In this document: piece by piece, positions 40,727 through 49,149 of the stretch
Layout: each line of letters starts with the position of its first letter
Numbering within the stretch: position 1 is the stretch's first letter
Assembly (NCBI RefSeq): GCF_000012625.1
Contig: NC_007516.1
Span: 1,426,001 to 1,490,000 of the forward strand
DNA: 64,000 nucleotides
Reading direction: 5' to 3'
Origin: Synechococcus sp. CC9605
GTDB taxonomy: Bacteria; Cyanobacteriota; Cyanobacteriia; PCC-6307; Cyanobiaceae
The notes under the pieces: generated by a model
Told to the model about the DNA's origin: nothing
Databases searched by the model: none
The model's input: only the letters and a program-made list of their open reading frames with translations
Position numbers and translations under genes: made by a program

Positions 40727-41011
40727 TCAACAAGCATCAAATCCCAACAGGATCCTGTCCTGCAAGTCAGCGTGATTGAGGCCTGGACGATGCAATTGCA
40801 GGGCCGGAAGAAGATCGAGCACAAGATTGTTGGCCCGGCGGGATTCCACACAAACGCCGACACTATCCCCCCTGGACCGCGCCAGACGGATCTGATCCAT
40901 CACCAGCTGCAACTGGAACACATGCTGGTCGAGGCTTCTGGCGTGGGCAGCCCCGCTGAGGCTGCAGCCCAGCAGCAGCGCCAACCACCAACCCTGTGAT
41001 CGCATCGGCAT
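40727..41011 (-). CDS. Small secreted protein, 94 aa
   Basis: Signal peptide MPMRSQGWWLALLLGCSLSG (cleavage after AHA near residue 24). The mature part is helical and basic (LDQHVFQLQLVMDQIRLARS, then VCVESRRANNLVLDLLPALQ) with two Cys. No domain is recognised. The start could also be two codons later. It lies just after the 5-oxoprolinase gene on the same strand. Confidence 0.6.
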   Translation of the reverse strand: MPMRSQGWWLALLLGCSLSGAAHARSLDQHVFQLQLVMDQIRLARSRGDSVGVCVESRRANNLVLDLLPALQLHRPGLNHADLQDRILLGFDAC

Positions 41012-41035
41012 CGCACCACCAGAAGGCATCCCCCC

Positions 41036-44000
41036 TCAACGTCCCATGCCGCCTCCCCCTGGGGTGAGCATGCGAATGGCCTCGCCCGCCTGGAGCTCCA
41101 GCTGCACGGCACCAGGCAGGGGATGAGCCACCCCCTCACAGTCCAGCCGCAGGTTCTCGCCACAGGCACCACTGCCCCCCCCGTTAAGACCGAACGGGGC
41201 CACCTGCCGCGAGCCACTGATCAGCGACACACTCATCGGCTCGAGGAAACGTATCGTGCGTTCCAAGCCGTCGCCCCCGGGCCACCGGCCCTGGCCGCCA
41301 CTGCCGGAGCGCACCGCGAAGGATTCCAAGCGCACCGGATAACGACTCTCCAGCACCTCGGGATCCGTCAGCCGCGAATTGGTCATGTGGGACTGCAGCC
41401 CCACCGATCCGGCATAGCCCTCACCAGCGCCGCCACCACCGGCCACCGTTTCGTAGTACTGGCAGCGGCCATTGCCGAAGCTGACGTTGTTCATCGTTCC
41501 CTGGCCGGCCGCCTGGGCGTCGAAGGCCGCAAACAGCAGATTGCAGAGGGCCTGAGACACCTCCACATTGCCGGCCACCACAGCGGCGGGGGGCCGCGGA
41601 TTCAACAGACAGCCCTCAGGGACCACCAGATCAAGCGGCGCGAAACAGCCCTCGTTCAAGGGGATGTCGCTCTCGAGGAGACAACGGATCACGTACAGCA
41701 CAGTCGCCCGCGTCACCGCCAGAGGGGCATTGAAATTGCCTGGCCGTTGGGGCGATGTTCCGCTGAAATCCAAACGCAACCGTTGGCGGTTGGGATCAAG
41801 GCACACCTGCACCACCAGGCAGGAGCCGTCATCGAGGGCCAACTGATGCCGGGCATCCGTCAGGCGCAACAGCAGCCGCTGAACGCTGCGGGCTGCGTCC
41901 TGCTGCAGCAGGGTCATCTGCTGTTGCACCAGGGTGTGCCCCTCCCGCTCCACGAGGGATTGAAGCGCCACAATCCCCGCCTGATTGGCCGCCACCTGCG
42001 CCTGCAGATCGGCCAGCAGTTCCGGAAGGTTGCGGGGCGGCGTCGCCATGCCGCTGCACACCGCTTCCAAATCAGCGGCGAGAACCCGGCCCTGGCGCAC
42101 GAACAGCTGGTTGCGCAGTAGCAGGCCCTCATCAGAGATGGTGCGACTGAAGGACGGCATTGATCCAGGAGCGATGCCACCGACATCGGCGTGATGGCCA
42201 CGGCTGGCCACAAAGAAGCTGGGCTGATCCCCGTTGCAGAACACCGGCGAGATGGCGGTGATGTCGGGCAGGTGGGTGCCGCCATGGAAAGGATCGTTGC
42301 TGAGCAGCGTGTCGCCGGGCTGCAACGGTGCGACATCACCGGTCGCCACCTGGACCAACAGGTCGCGCACGCTGTCGCCCATCGATCCCAGGTGCACCGG
42401 AATGTGGGGGGCATTGGCCACCAGGGAACCCGTGGCATCGAACAACGCGCAGGAGAAATCCAGGCGCTCGCGGATATTCACGGAACGACTGCTCTGGCGC
42501 AGCTGTTCCCCCATCTGTTCGGCGATCGCCATGAAGCGATGGCGAAACAGTTCCCCCTGCAACGGGTCGTGGGCACCGGCCTGTGCCAGCTCCGATGATT
42601 CGTCTGCAGGATGCGAGCGCTCCAGCAACAGCGTGCCACCCTCCAGCACCCGGGCCTGCCAGCCCGGCTCCAGCACCGTGCAGCCCGTGGCTTCAGCGAT
42701 CAGGGCTGGGCCGGCAATCCGCTGATTCAGCCGCAGGGCACTGCGGTTCAGCAACGGCACCTGCGTCCAACCGCTCGACTCCAAGTGCATCGACACCTGC
42801 GGCGATAGCTCCGCCTCTGGCGTTGGTTCGGCCACCTCAGCTGTGGCTGTGACTGTGGCTGTGGCATCAAACTGTTGGGGTGCTGTGATCTCAACATTGA
42901 GCTGTTCGACAATCAGGGCCTGATCGGCATCAATGCAGTAGCCGTAGCGTTGCTGATGGCTCGCCTGGAAGGCCGAGATCACGGCATCAACGCCTTGCTC
43001 TGCGGACCAGATGAGCACCAGGGTCTGCTCGGCAGAGGGATAACGCAGGTCCAGGCTGACCCAGACCTCCGGCAGCCCCGCATCGGCATCAGCGCCATCT
43101 CCCTGGCGACGCAAGGTCTCCTGCGCTTCAGCCATGAGCCGCTCCACCTGATCCGGCAGGGCCGCCAACAGTTCAGGCGAGAGAGCAGCGCCGAGATGCA
43201 CCTGCCGCCGGCAGCGCTGACGGGCCTGACCCATGCCGAAGGCGGAGAGAACGCCGGCCATGGGATGCAACAGCACCGTGTTCAGCCCCAGTTCATCCGC
43301 CAGGCGACAGGCGTGCTGACCACCAGCCCCCCCATAGGCCACCAAGACCCCGCCGCGAATGTCCTCACCGCGATGCAGCGACACCCGGCGGATCGCAGCG
43401 GCCATGGTTTCCACCGCCAATTGCAACGCACCGGATGCCACCCGCTCCGGGGTCTGCCCCAGCGCTGCCGCTAGCTCCGCGAAGCGATGCCGCACCACCT
43501 GCACATCCGGTGGTAGATCCCCGGACGGGCCGAACACCGCCGGGAAGCGGTCCACCTGAAGCCTCCCCAGCAACAGGTTGGCGTCAGTGATGGTGAGCGG
43601 TCCGCCGGCGCGATAGCAGGCCGGGCCAGGTTGCGCTCCGGCGGAGCGGGGCCCCACCCGCAGCCGCTCCCCCTGGAACTCCAGCACCGATCCGCCTCCG
43701 GCCGCCACGGTTTCAATCGGCAGGCGTGGGGCCAGCAACTGCAGGCCGGCGATCTCGGTCTGCTCCTTCACTTGCCGCAAAGCCTGCGCATCGGCGCAAG
43801 CCACACAGAACACATCCGTCGACGTGCCCCCCATGTCGAAGCCCAGCACCGGCACTCCTTCAAAACCGGCCATCCGCGCCGCAGCGATCGCCCCGACCAT
43901 GCCGGCCGCGGGCCCCGAAAGAATGGTGTCTTTCGCTTGCAGCCGGTCTGGAGCCTGCAACGCTCCGCTGGAGGTCATCACCCGCAGTGGCGTGGCAGCG

Positions 44001-44683
44001 CCCAGCGCCCCTTGCACCTGCTGCAGGTAGCCATCCAGCACCGGATGCACGGCTCCCTCCACCAAGGCCGTCTGCCCCCGCGGCACCAGCCGGGGCATCA
44101 CACTCACCTGGTGGGAGCAGACCACGGTGCGAAAGCCAAGTTCGCGCAGCAATGCGGCGCAGCGCTGCTCATGGGCTGGGTTGCGCTGGGCATGCAACAA
44201 CGCCACCACGGCGACGTCCAGGCCGGAACTGCGCTGCTCCTCAAGACGCCGCCGCAGCGGCTGATCCAGCACGAGGGGCTCCACCTCCTCACCCCCGGCA
44301 TCAAGCCGACCGGCCAGCTCCAGCACCATTTGCGCAAGGAAGGGGCGCTGGGGCTGCTCGAGCGCGAACAGATCGTCGCGATGTTGATCGCCGATCCACA
44401 GCTGATCCCTCAGCCCGGCATTGGTGAGCAGCAGCAAAGGAGCACCAACCCCCTCAAGCAGCGCATTGGTGGCCACGGTGGTACCGAGACGCACGTCGTC
44501 GACGTCCGCCAGATCCACGGGCGGTGAAGCCAACGCCAACATCGCCTTCATGGCCGACACCGCAGGGTCTCCATGACCGGCCTGCTCCGAGAGCACCTTG
44601 CGCACATGCAGCTGGCCTTCTGGATCGCGACCGATCAGATCGGTAAAAGTGCCACCGCGATCAATCCAGAAGCACCACCCCAT
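41036..44683 (-). CDS. 5-oxoprolinase (HyuA-HyuB fusion), 1215 aa
   Basis: ATP-dependent enzyme opening 5-oxoproline to glutamate, an end step of gamma-glutamyl metabolism. ATG 44683 (MGWCFWIDRGGTFTDLIGRD) begins the HyuA half: the ATPase-like DRGGTFTD, TTVATNALLEG and a central VLGFDMGGTSTDVFCVA. A HyuB half starts near residue 720 (DPLQGELFRHRFMAIAEQMG) with DFSCALFDATGSLVANAPHI, GDTLLSNDPFHGGTHLPD and a glycine-rich end (PGGGGMGR). Fusion and length match eukaryote-like and cyanobacterial OplAH. It diverges from the permease pair. Confidence 0.9.
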   Translation of the reverse strand: MGWCFWIDRGGTFTDLIGRDPEGQLHVRKVLSEQAGHGDPAVSAMKAMLALASPPVDLADVDDVRLGTTVATNALLEGVGAPLLLLTNAGLRDQLWIGDQHRDDLFALEQPQRPFLAQMVLELAGRLDAGGEEVEPLVLDQPLRRRLEEQRSSGLDVAVVALLHAQRNPAHEQRCAALLRELGFRTVVCSHQVSVMPRLVPRGQTALVEGAVHPVLDGYLQQVQGALGAATPLRVMTSSGALQAPDRLQAKDTILSGPAAGMVGAIAAARMAGFEGVPVLGFDMGGTSTDVFCVACADAQALRQVKEQTEIAGLQLLAPRLPIETVAAGGGSVLEFQGERLRVGPRSAGAQPGPACYRAGGPLTITDANLLLGRLQVDRFPAVFGPSGDLPPDVQVVRHRFAELAAALGQTPERVASGALQLAVETMAAAIRRVSLHRGEDIRGGVLVAYGGAGGQHACRLADELGLNTVLLHPMAGVLSAFGMGQARQRCRRQVHLGAALSPELLAALPDQVERLMAEAQETLRRQGDGADADAGLPEVWVSLDLRYPSAEQTLVLIWSAEQGVDAVISAFQASHQQRYGYCIDADQALIVEQLNVEITAPQQFDATATVTATAEVAEPTPEAELSPQVSMHLESSGWTQVPLLNRSALRLNQRIAGPALIAEATGCTVLEPGWQARVLEGGTLLLERSHPADESSELAQAGAHDPLQGELFRHRFMAIAEQMGEQLRQSSRSVNIRERLDFSCALFDATGSLVANAPHIPVHLGSMGDSVRDLLVQVATGDVAPLQPGDTLLSNDPFHGGTHLPDITAISPVFCNGDQPSFFVASRGHHADVGGIAPGSMPSFSRTISDEGLLLRNQLFVRQGRVLAADLEAVCSGMATPPRNLPELLADLQAQVAANQAGIVALQSLVEREGHTLVQQQMTLLQQDAARSVQRLLLRLTDARHQLALDDGSCLVVQVCLDPNRQRLRLDFSGTSPQRPGNFNAPLAVTRATVLYVIRCLLESDIPLNEGCFAPLDLVVPEGCLLNPRPPAAVVAGNVEVSQALCNLLFAAFDAQAAGQGTMNNVSFGNGRCQYYETVAGGGGAGEGYAGSVGLQSHMTNSRLTDPEVLESRYPVRLESFAVRSGSGGQGRWPGGDGLERTIRFLEPMSVSLISGSRQVAPFGLNGGGSGACGENLRLDCEGVAHPLPGAVQLELQAGEAIRMLTPGGGGMGR

Positions 44684-44802
44684 CTCAGGCCCTGGCCAAC
44701 GTCGTCCCAGCCTGCCGCGCAGGCCGATCAACAAACCATGTCGACGCCCCCCGATGGGCGAGCTGAACTGAGAACGTTGAGAGGCAACTGCCGCCCGAAC
44801 GC

Positions 44803-45759
44803 TTGGACAAGCTCGCCACGGCCTGGGCGATCTTTCAGGGGTTACTGCTGGAAGCCGTTCCGTTTCTCCTGCTCGGCGTTGCCATCGCAGGGCTGGCCCG
44901 ATGGGCCGTGCCACCGGGTGCCTGGATCGAGCGGCTCCCCAAGAACCCTGTGCTAGCTCCGATAATCGGGGCCTTGATGGGTTTTGCCCTCCCGGCCTGC
45001 GAATGCGGCAACGTTCCTGTCGCCCACCGTCTGCTGGCCAGCGGTGCACCGATGGGCACGGCCTTCGGCTTTCTGTTTGCAGCTCCGGTGCTGAATCCCA
45101 TAGTGCTGGCCAGCACCTGGGCGGCGTTTCCTGATCAGCCCTGGCTGCTGGTGGCCCGGCCATTGGGAGCCTTTCTGCTGGCGATCCTGCTGAGTTTGTT
45201 GCTGGTGCAACTGCCCGAGACGCAGCTCCTGGCAACGGCGTTGCTGGAGGAACGCCGCATCAGCCAGCCCCTCAGCAACCTGGGGCTGCTGCAGCGCAGC
45301 AGTGGCGTAATCGGCGGATCACCCAGTCCTCCCCGATCCATGAACGGCAGCCGCCTCAAGGCCTGGCAGGTGCTGGACCAGAGCTGCCGCGAATTTCTCG
45401 ATCTGCTGGCTCTGCTGGTGCTGGGGTGCGTAATTGCGGCCCTGGTGCAGACCTGGCTGCCGCGCAGTTGGCTGTTAGCCGTGGGGGGCGCGCCGACAGC
45501 ATCGATCCTGGCCTTGATGCTGCTGGCCGTGGTGGTGTCGGTCTGCTCCAGCGTGGATGCCTTTCTTGCCCTGGGGTTTGCCGCTCAAATCACCCCAGGA
45601 GCCCTGCTGGCCTTCCTTTTGCTGGGGCCCGTTGTGGATCTCAAACTCGCGGGCCTGTTCACCGTGCTGATGCGGCCAAGGGCGATCCTGATCACGGCGA
45701 TCGGTGCCAGTCTTGGCGTGCTGCTGATCGGTCAGTGGATCAACCTGTGGCTGCTGTAA
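44803..45759 (+). CDS. YraQ/ArsP-like membrane permease (DUF318), 318 aa
   Basis: The TTG start at 44803 leads into about eight hydrophobic segments. The family hallmark CECG lies in MGFALPACECGNVPVAHRL; the second half has a matching VSVCSSVDAFLALGFA with Cys. Such two-part permeases move metal or metalloid compounds, and their Cys motifs likely bind metal. The pairing with a TIGR03943 protein (next gene) is the same as Bacillus YcgR/YcgQ, a zinc-controlled pair, so zinc transport or handling is a fair inference. No Zur-like site was found before it. Confidence 0.8.
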   Translation: MDKLATAWAIFQGLLLEAVPFLLLGVAIAGLARWAVPPGAWIERLPKNPVLAPIIGALMGFALPACECGNVPVAHRLLASGAPMGTAFGFLFAAPVLNPIVLASTWAAFPDQPWLLVARPLGAFLLAILLSLLLVQLPETQLLATALLEERRISQPLSNLGLLQRSSGVIGGSPSPPRSMNGSRLKAWQVLDQSCREFLDLLALLVLGCVIAALVQTWLPRSWLLAVGGAPTASILALMLLAVVVSVCSSVDAFLALGFAAQITPGALLAFLLLGPVVDLKLAGLFTVLMRPRAILITAIGASLGVLLIGQWINLWLL

Positions 45760-45772
45760 GGGGCCGGTCGAG

Positions 45773-46426
45773 TTGAAGCGCGCAACCCTGCTGCTGCTCT
45801 GGGGCCTAACGCTGTTGTGGAGCTTCCACAGCGGACGCCTCGATCTGCTGCTTCGCGGGGTTTTTCACGGCCTGGTGGGGGTCACCGGCCTTGTCTTGCT
45901 GATGCTGGGCGTGGCCGTTCTGCTGAAAAGAGAGAAGCAAGACGAACGCTGGCGCTGGCCCTGGCTGCTCAGCGGTGTGATGGCTGCGCTGGTGCTGATC
46001 CTTCCGCCCAGCCCCTCCTTCAGCGATCTGGCCAGCAACCGCCCCCAGGGCCTACCCGATCCACCGGAATTGGCCTTTGTTCTTCCCCCCGAACAACGCA
46101 GCCTCACGGAATGGGTGCGCTTGCTTCGCAGCCAATCTGACCCTGATCTTGTGGAAGGCAATCCTGTGCGCATCAGCGGTTTTGTCTGGAGGCAACCCCA
46201 GGGCCCGCCGCTGATCGCCCGACTCACGGTGCGGTGTTGCCTGGCCGACGCCACGCCCGCTGGCCTGGCGGTGGAGTGGCCGGAGTCGTTCAGCCCCCAA
46301 ACCAACCAATGGTTGGCCATCGAGGGAACGATGAGCGTGCAAATCCGGAACGAACGGCGCATCCCCGTCGTGATTCCTGAAAACATCACACCGATTGCCA
46401 GGCCCGAGCGGCCCCTGGAACCATGA
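45773..46426 (+). CDS. TIGR03943 family permease subunit, 217 aa
   Basis: The TTG start at 45773 reads MKRATLLLLWGLTLLWSFHS. Two or three helices (GVFHGLVGVTGLVLLMLGVA, WLLSGVMAALVLILP) are followed by a soluble OB-like domain (GNPVRISGFVWRQPQGPPLI, then TVRCCLADATPAGLAVEW) that carries a CC pair. It starts 13 bases after the permease and overlaps the next gene by 4 bases, so it is a subunit in that operon. This is the YcgQ-type partner. Confidence 0.78.
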   Translation: MKRATLLLLWGLTLLWSFHSGRLDLLLRGVFHGLVGVTGLVLLMLGVAVLLKREKQDERWRWPWLLSGVMAALVLILPPSPSFSDLASNRPQGLPDPPELAFVLPPEQRSLTEWVRLLRSQSDPDLVEGNPVRISGFVWRQPQGPPLIARLTVRCCLADATPAGLAVEWPESFSPQTNQWLAIEGTMSVQIRNERRIPVVIPENITPIARPERPLEP

Positions 46427-47745
46427 CGCGTCGGCCCTTGCTGCTGATGCTGATGGCCTGCGCCGCTGTTCTGGGGCAGCAACAGCTGCTGTTGCGACAG
46501 CCTCCACGTCTGCTGCGCTTGGTGCCCCAGCAGGTGCAAAGCGGCAGCGCAGCTCTGGATCTGCAGTTCAGTCGCCCGATGGATCGGCCCCGGGTCAGCG
46601 AGGCCACCCGAATCACTCCGGCCGTGCCCCAGCAGTGGCTGGGGGAGACGACATCACTGCGGATGGTGATCGATGCGGATGTCGTGCCCAGGGCTCCGCT
46701 CGAACTATCGATCGCAGGGGACGACCAACGCGGGCTGCAGCTGGAACAGCAGCAATGGTGGTGGGACCCAAGACCCTGGCTGATCGCGACGCGACCTGTG
46801 CCGGAAGGCGAGCAGGTTCAACTGCAGACGCGATCGGGAGCGTGGATGCCGATCAGTGGGGTCTGGCCCGCCATCCCCAGCGTCGTCCCCCTCGGAAATG
46901 GTCGAGGCATTGCGCTGGTGGGACGCGATCAGAACGGCACCGAACAGGTGTGGTGGGACCAGCTGACGCCCCGCAGCACCGCCAACCGTCTGGCGGCCTT
47001 GGGGCCGCCAACGCTGAGTCGCACAGAACCCCTGTTGAAAGGGGAGGTGCTCTTCGCCCATCTCAGCAGCAATCTCAATGGTGATCTGCTGGTTCAGAGC
47101 GGTGGCTTCCAGCCGGGCAGCGACCAAGCCCTGTTGCTGCAGGCCGATGGCAAACGCAAAGCTCTGGCTCTGAAGCCCTCCGGGCCGATGCAGTTGCTTC
47201 CGGCTGGAGGGGGGGTGGTGATGCCCAGCAGCAACGGGCTGAGCCTCCGGCCCCTGCAGGCAAGCGAGCAAAAGCCGCAGATGCTGCCGGGCAGCCGGGA
47301 GCTGGGGGCCTTCTGCGGTGCTTCAGGACGGGCCGTGTTGATCCGGCACTGGCCGGATTACAGGCGCTCGATCGAGCTGGTGGTTCCCGGGCAAGCACCA
47401 AAGCAACTGCACCTCGGTGATCAGGCGGTGCTGGGGGTGGCCTGCGACAACCGCGGCAAACGGATCTGGGCTGTGCTGGGGCGCTGGGAGCAGCAACGGG
47501 GCAATCACGAACTGGTGCTGATCAGCGACGCGGGAGAAGTGACACAAAGCAGGGCCCTGGAACCATGGACGCTCAAGGCGGGCAGCCCTATCCAGTGGAA
47601 CCCTGTGACGAATCAATTGCTGATGACGCTGACCCGACCAAAGCAAACCCATGCCCGTGCCGGCCTGATCGATGGCGACAGCTTGAAGCTCATCAAGGTG
47701 ATCAACACACCCATCAGCGAAGCCCAGTGGCTGAATGCAGGCTGA
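46423..47745 (+). CDS. Secreted beta-propeller-like hypothetical protein, 440 aa
   Basis: Coupled by ATGA to the preceding gene. A signal-like N-terminus (RRPLLLMLMACAAVLGQQQL) is followed by a beta-rich chain. An Ig-like opening (ALDLQFSRPMDRPRVSEATR) precedes repeats ending in strands such as VGRDQNGTEQVWWDQLT and ELVLISDAGEVTQSRALE, suggesting a WD40- or TolB-like propeller. No enzyme motif is visible. As third gene of the metal-permease operon it could be a periplasmic binding or assembly partner. Confidence 0.6.
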   Translation: MTRRPLLLMLMACAAVLGQQQLLLRQPPRLLRLVPQQVQSGSAALDLQFSRPMDRPRVSEATRITPAVPQQWLGETTSLRMVIDADVVPRAPLELSIAGDDQRGLQLEQQQWWWDPRPWLIATRPVPEGEQVQLQTRSGAWMPISGVWPAIPSVVPLGNGRGIALVGRDQNGTEQVWWDQLTPRSTANRLAALGPPTLSRTEPLLKGEVLFAHLSSNLNGDLLVQSGGFQPGSDQALLLQADGKRKALALKPSGPMQLLPAGGGVVMPSSNGLSLRPLQASEQKPQMLPGSRELGAFCGASGRAVLIRHWPDYRRSIELVVPGQAPKQLHLGDQAVLGVACDNRGKRIWAVLGRWEQQRGNHELVLISDAGEVTQSRALEPWTLKAGSPIQWNPVTNQLLMTLTRPKQTHARAGLIDGDSLKLIKVINTPISEAQWLNAG

Positions 47746-47764
47746 TCAGCAAAAGCTGAACAAC

Positions 47765-47790
47765 AAAAAAGGAGGGCAAAACTGCCCTCC
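47765..47790 (-). terminator. Rho-independent terminator (minus strand)
   Basis: On the minus strand, GGAGGGCAGTTTTGCCCTCC is followed by TTTTTT. It ends the His/Asp-rich protein gene. Confidence 0.85.
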
Positions 47791-47822
47791 TGTTCAAACA
47801 AAATTCGAGCGATTGTTGAGAC

Positions 47823-48941
47823 TTAGAAGCTGAACGTCACACCAGTGCCGACATGGTGCTGCCAACCTTCACCCCAGCCCGGTGCATCTTCCCAGCTGTA
47901 GGTCTGCTGCCAGTGCAGGAACAGCGTTGCATCACCGATGGGAACCGAAAGTTCAATTTCACCGGCCAAATCTGTACGGGGATCCAGTCCTGCGTAGCTA
48001 CCGGGAACATAGAAACGAGGTCCAGCTTCAATCATCAAGGAGATTTCATCACCACCAAATGTGAAGCCCAAGCCCACACGAGGGTCGGTGTAGTTGCCCA
48101 CATACATGCCATCGGATTCCCAGCCCTGACGGTGATCCACTGACAGATAAACACCATTCACCAGATCTTCGATGCCATCGCCAAGGGCAAAGTTCACATC
48201 TCCATCACCAAGAGCCCAAGTCACCTTTGCACCGAGCTCGTTCTTCAAGCCCTGAATGTCCTCACCCTGATCTTGTGTGACGTAATAAGGGTTCCAGGAA
48301 AGAGCAATGCTTAAACGGTCATTGGGTGCATAGCGGGCCTGCAGAAAGCCTCTGATATCGGTGCGTTTGAAATCGGTATCGTGCTCATGACCATGATCAT
48401 CATGGTCGTGATCATCATGGTCGTGATCATCGTGATCATGGTCGTCATGATCATCGTGGTCATCATGATCGTCGTGGTCGTCATGATCATCGTGGTCGTC
48501 ATGGTCGTGATCATCGTGATCATGGTCGTCATGATCATCGTGGTCATCATGATCGTCGTGGTCGTCATGATCGTCGTGGTCGTCATGATCATCGTCGTGA
48601 TCATGGACATGCACTTTTCCGTAAAAGTGTTCAGCCTCTCCCCAAACCAGAGCAGGGCCAACGGCAGCTTCGATCGCGAAAGAGCCGCCATTGCCGAGGC
48701 CCCACTCAAAAACGCCACCAAACATGCCATCAATGGCGTAATGCTTGGGTTCACCATCAAGGTTGATGTCAAAACCACCATGACCCTCGATGGTGATGAT
48801 TGGCGTGAAGTCAAACTCGCCAGCTTCAAGAGCCTCTCCGCCACCACCATGGGAGCCGTGGGCGAAAGCCGCAGAACCCGCTGTAAACGGAAGGGCTAGC
48901 AAGCCGAGAAGCAGAAGCTTTGAACGGAAATGAGATGCCAT
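47823..48941 (-). CDS. His/Asp-rich predicted outer-membrane metal-binding protein, 372 aa
   Basis: Signal peptide (LLLLGLLALPFTAGSAAFA) followed by AHGSHGGGG and a beta-strand-rich region. A striking run of H-D-D units then fills residues ~112-190. After that come strands such as FLQARYAPNDRLSIALSWNP, GDVNFALGDGIEDLVNGVYL and a C-terminus GTGVTFSF, typical of an outer-membrane barrel. The low-complexity loop is a probable metal-concentrating tentacle. A cobalamin riboswitch lies upstream, so the metal is likely cobalt. Zinc is the alternative because znuABC is adjacent. A terminator follows. Confidence 0.75.
   Translation of the reverse strand: MASHFRSKLLLLGLLALPFTAGSAAFAHGSHGGGGEALEAGEFDFTPIITIEGHGGFDINLDGEPKHYAIDGMFGGVFEWGLGNGGSFAIEAAVGPALVWGEAEHFYGKVHVHDHDDDHDDHDDHDDHDDHDDHDDHDDHDHDDHDHDDHDDHDDHDDHDDHDDHDDHDHDDHDHDDHDHDDHGHEHDTDFKRTDIRGFLQARYAPNDRLSIALSWNPYYVTQDQGEDIQGLKNELGAKVTWALGDGDVNFALGDGIEDLVNGVYLSVDHRQGWESDGMYVGNYTDPRVGLGFTFGGDEISLMIEAGPRFYVPGSYAGLDPRTDLAGEIELSVPIGDATLFLHWQQTYSWEDAPGWGEGWQHHVGTGVTFSF
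48385..48612 (-). repeat. 9-bp tandem repeat encoding HDD units
   Basis: About 25 imperfect copies of a 9-base unit (minus strand CATGACGAC and variants) encode alternating His-Asp-Asp. It is an internal repeat of the outer-membrane gene, prone to change length by slippage. The antisense reading gives a spurious Met/Val/Ile-rich membrane-like frame. Confidence 0.85.
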
Positions 48942-48974
48942 GGGAGACGATCCTCGTCGGAAGGGTTGAAAACT

Positions 48975-49084
48975 TGGCGGGCGTTCTGACTTGCTCTTTG
49001 GGTGAGCTTTACAGCTGCGGGACAGTGACGGATTTTCGCCGCTCTTTCCCCGTTTCCTTCAGCGGCTGTTCCCCACTGAAACCA
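48975..49084 (-). promoter_or_regulatory. Cobalamin riboswitch upstream of the His/Asp-rich protein
   Basis: Minus strand core in order: TTTCAGTGGGGAACAGCC, GCTGAAGGAAACGGGGAAA, GCGGCGAAAATCCGTCACT, GTCCCGCAGCTGTAAAGCT and AGAACGCCCGCC. It is closely similar to the hupE riboswitch 10.8 kb away, so the pair probably arose by duplication and responds to the same ligand. It ends about 35 bases before the ATG. Confidence 0.88.
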
Positions 49085-49149
49085 AGATGGAAGGTTGGTC
49101 GAGTTACATCACGGGAAATCAATGGATGTCCATTGATTTCAACAGCCGG

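Noticed and set aside
41123-43474. Long plus-strand frames inside the 5-oxoprolinase gene
   Set aside because: Shadow frames of a GC-rich gene, without domain or start signal.
44684-45235. N-terminal extension of the 5-oxoprolinase frame up to 45235
   Set aside because: The extra 184 codons are Pro/Arg-rich and lie antisense to the permease gene. The HyuA domain starts at ATG 44683.
48381-48899. Plus-strand frame of Met/Ile/Val runs over the HDD repeat
   Set aside because: Antisense of the HDD tandem repeat, with no start signal and no real protein features.
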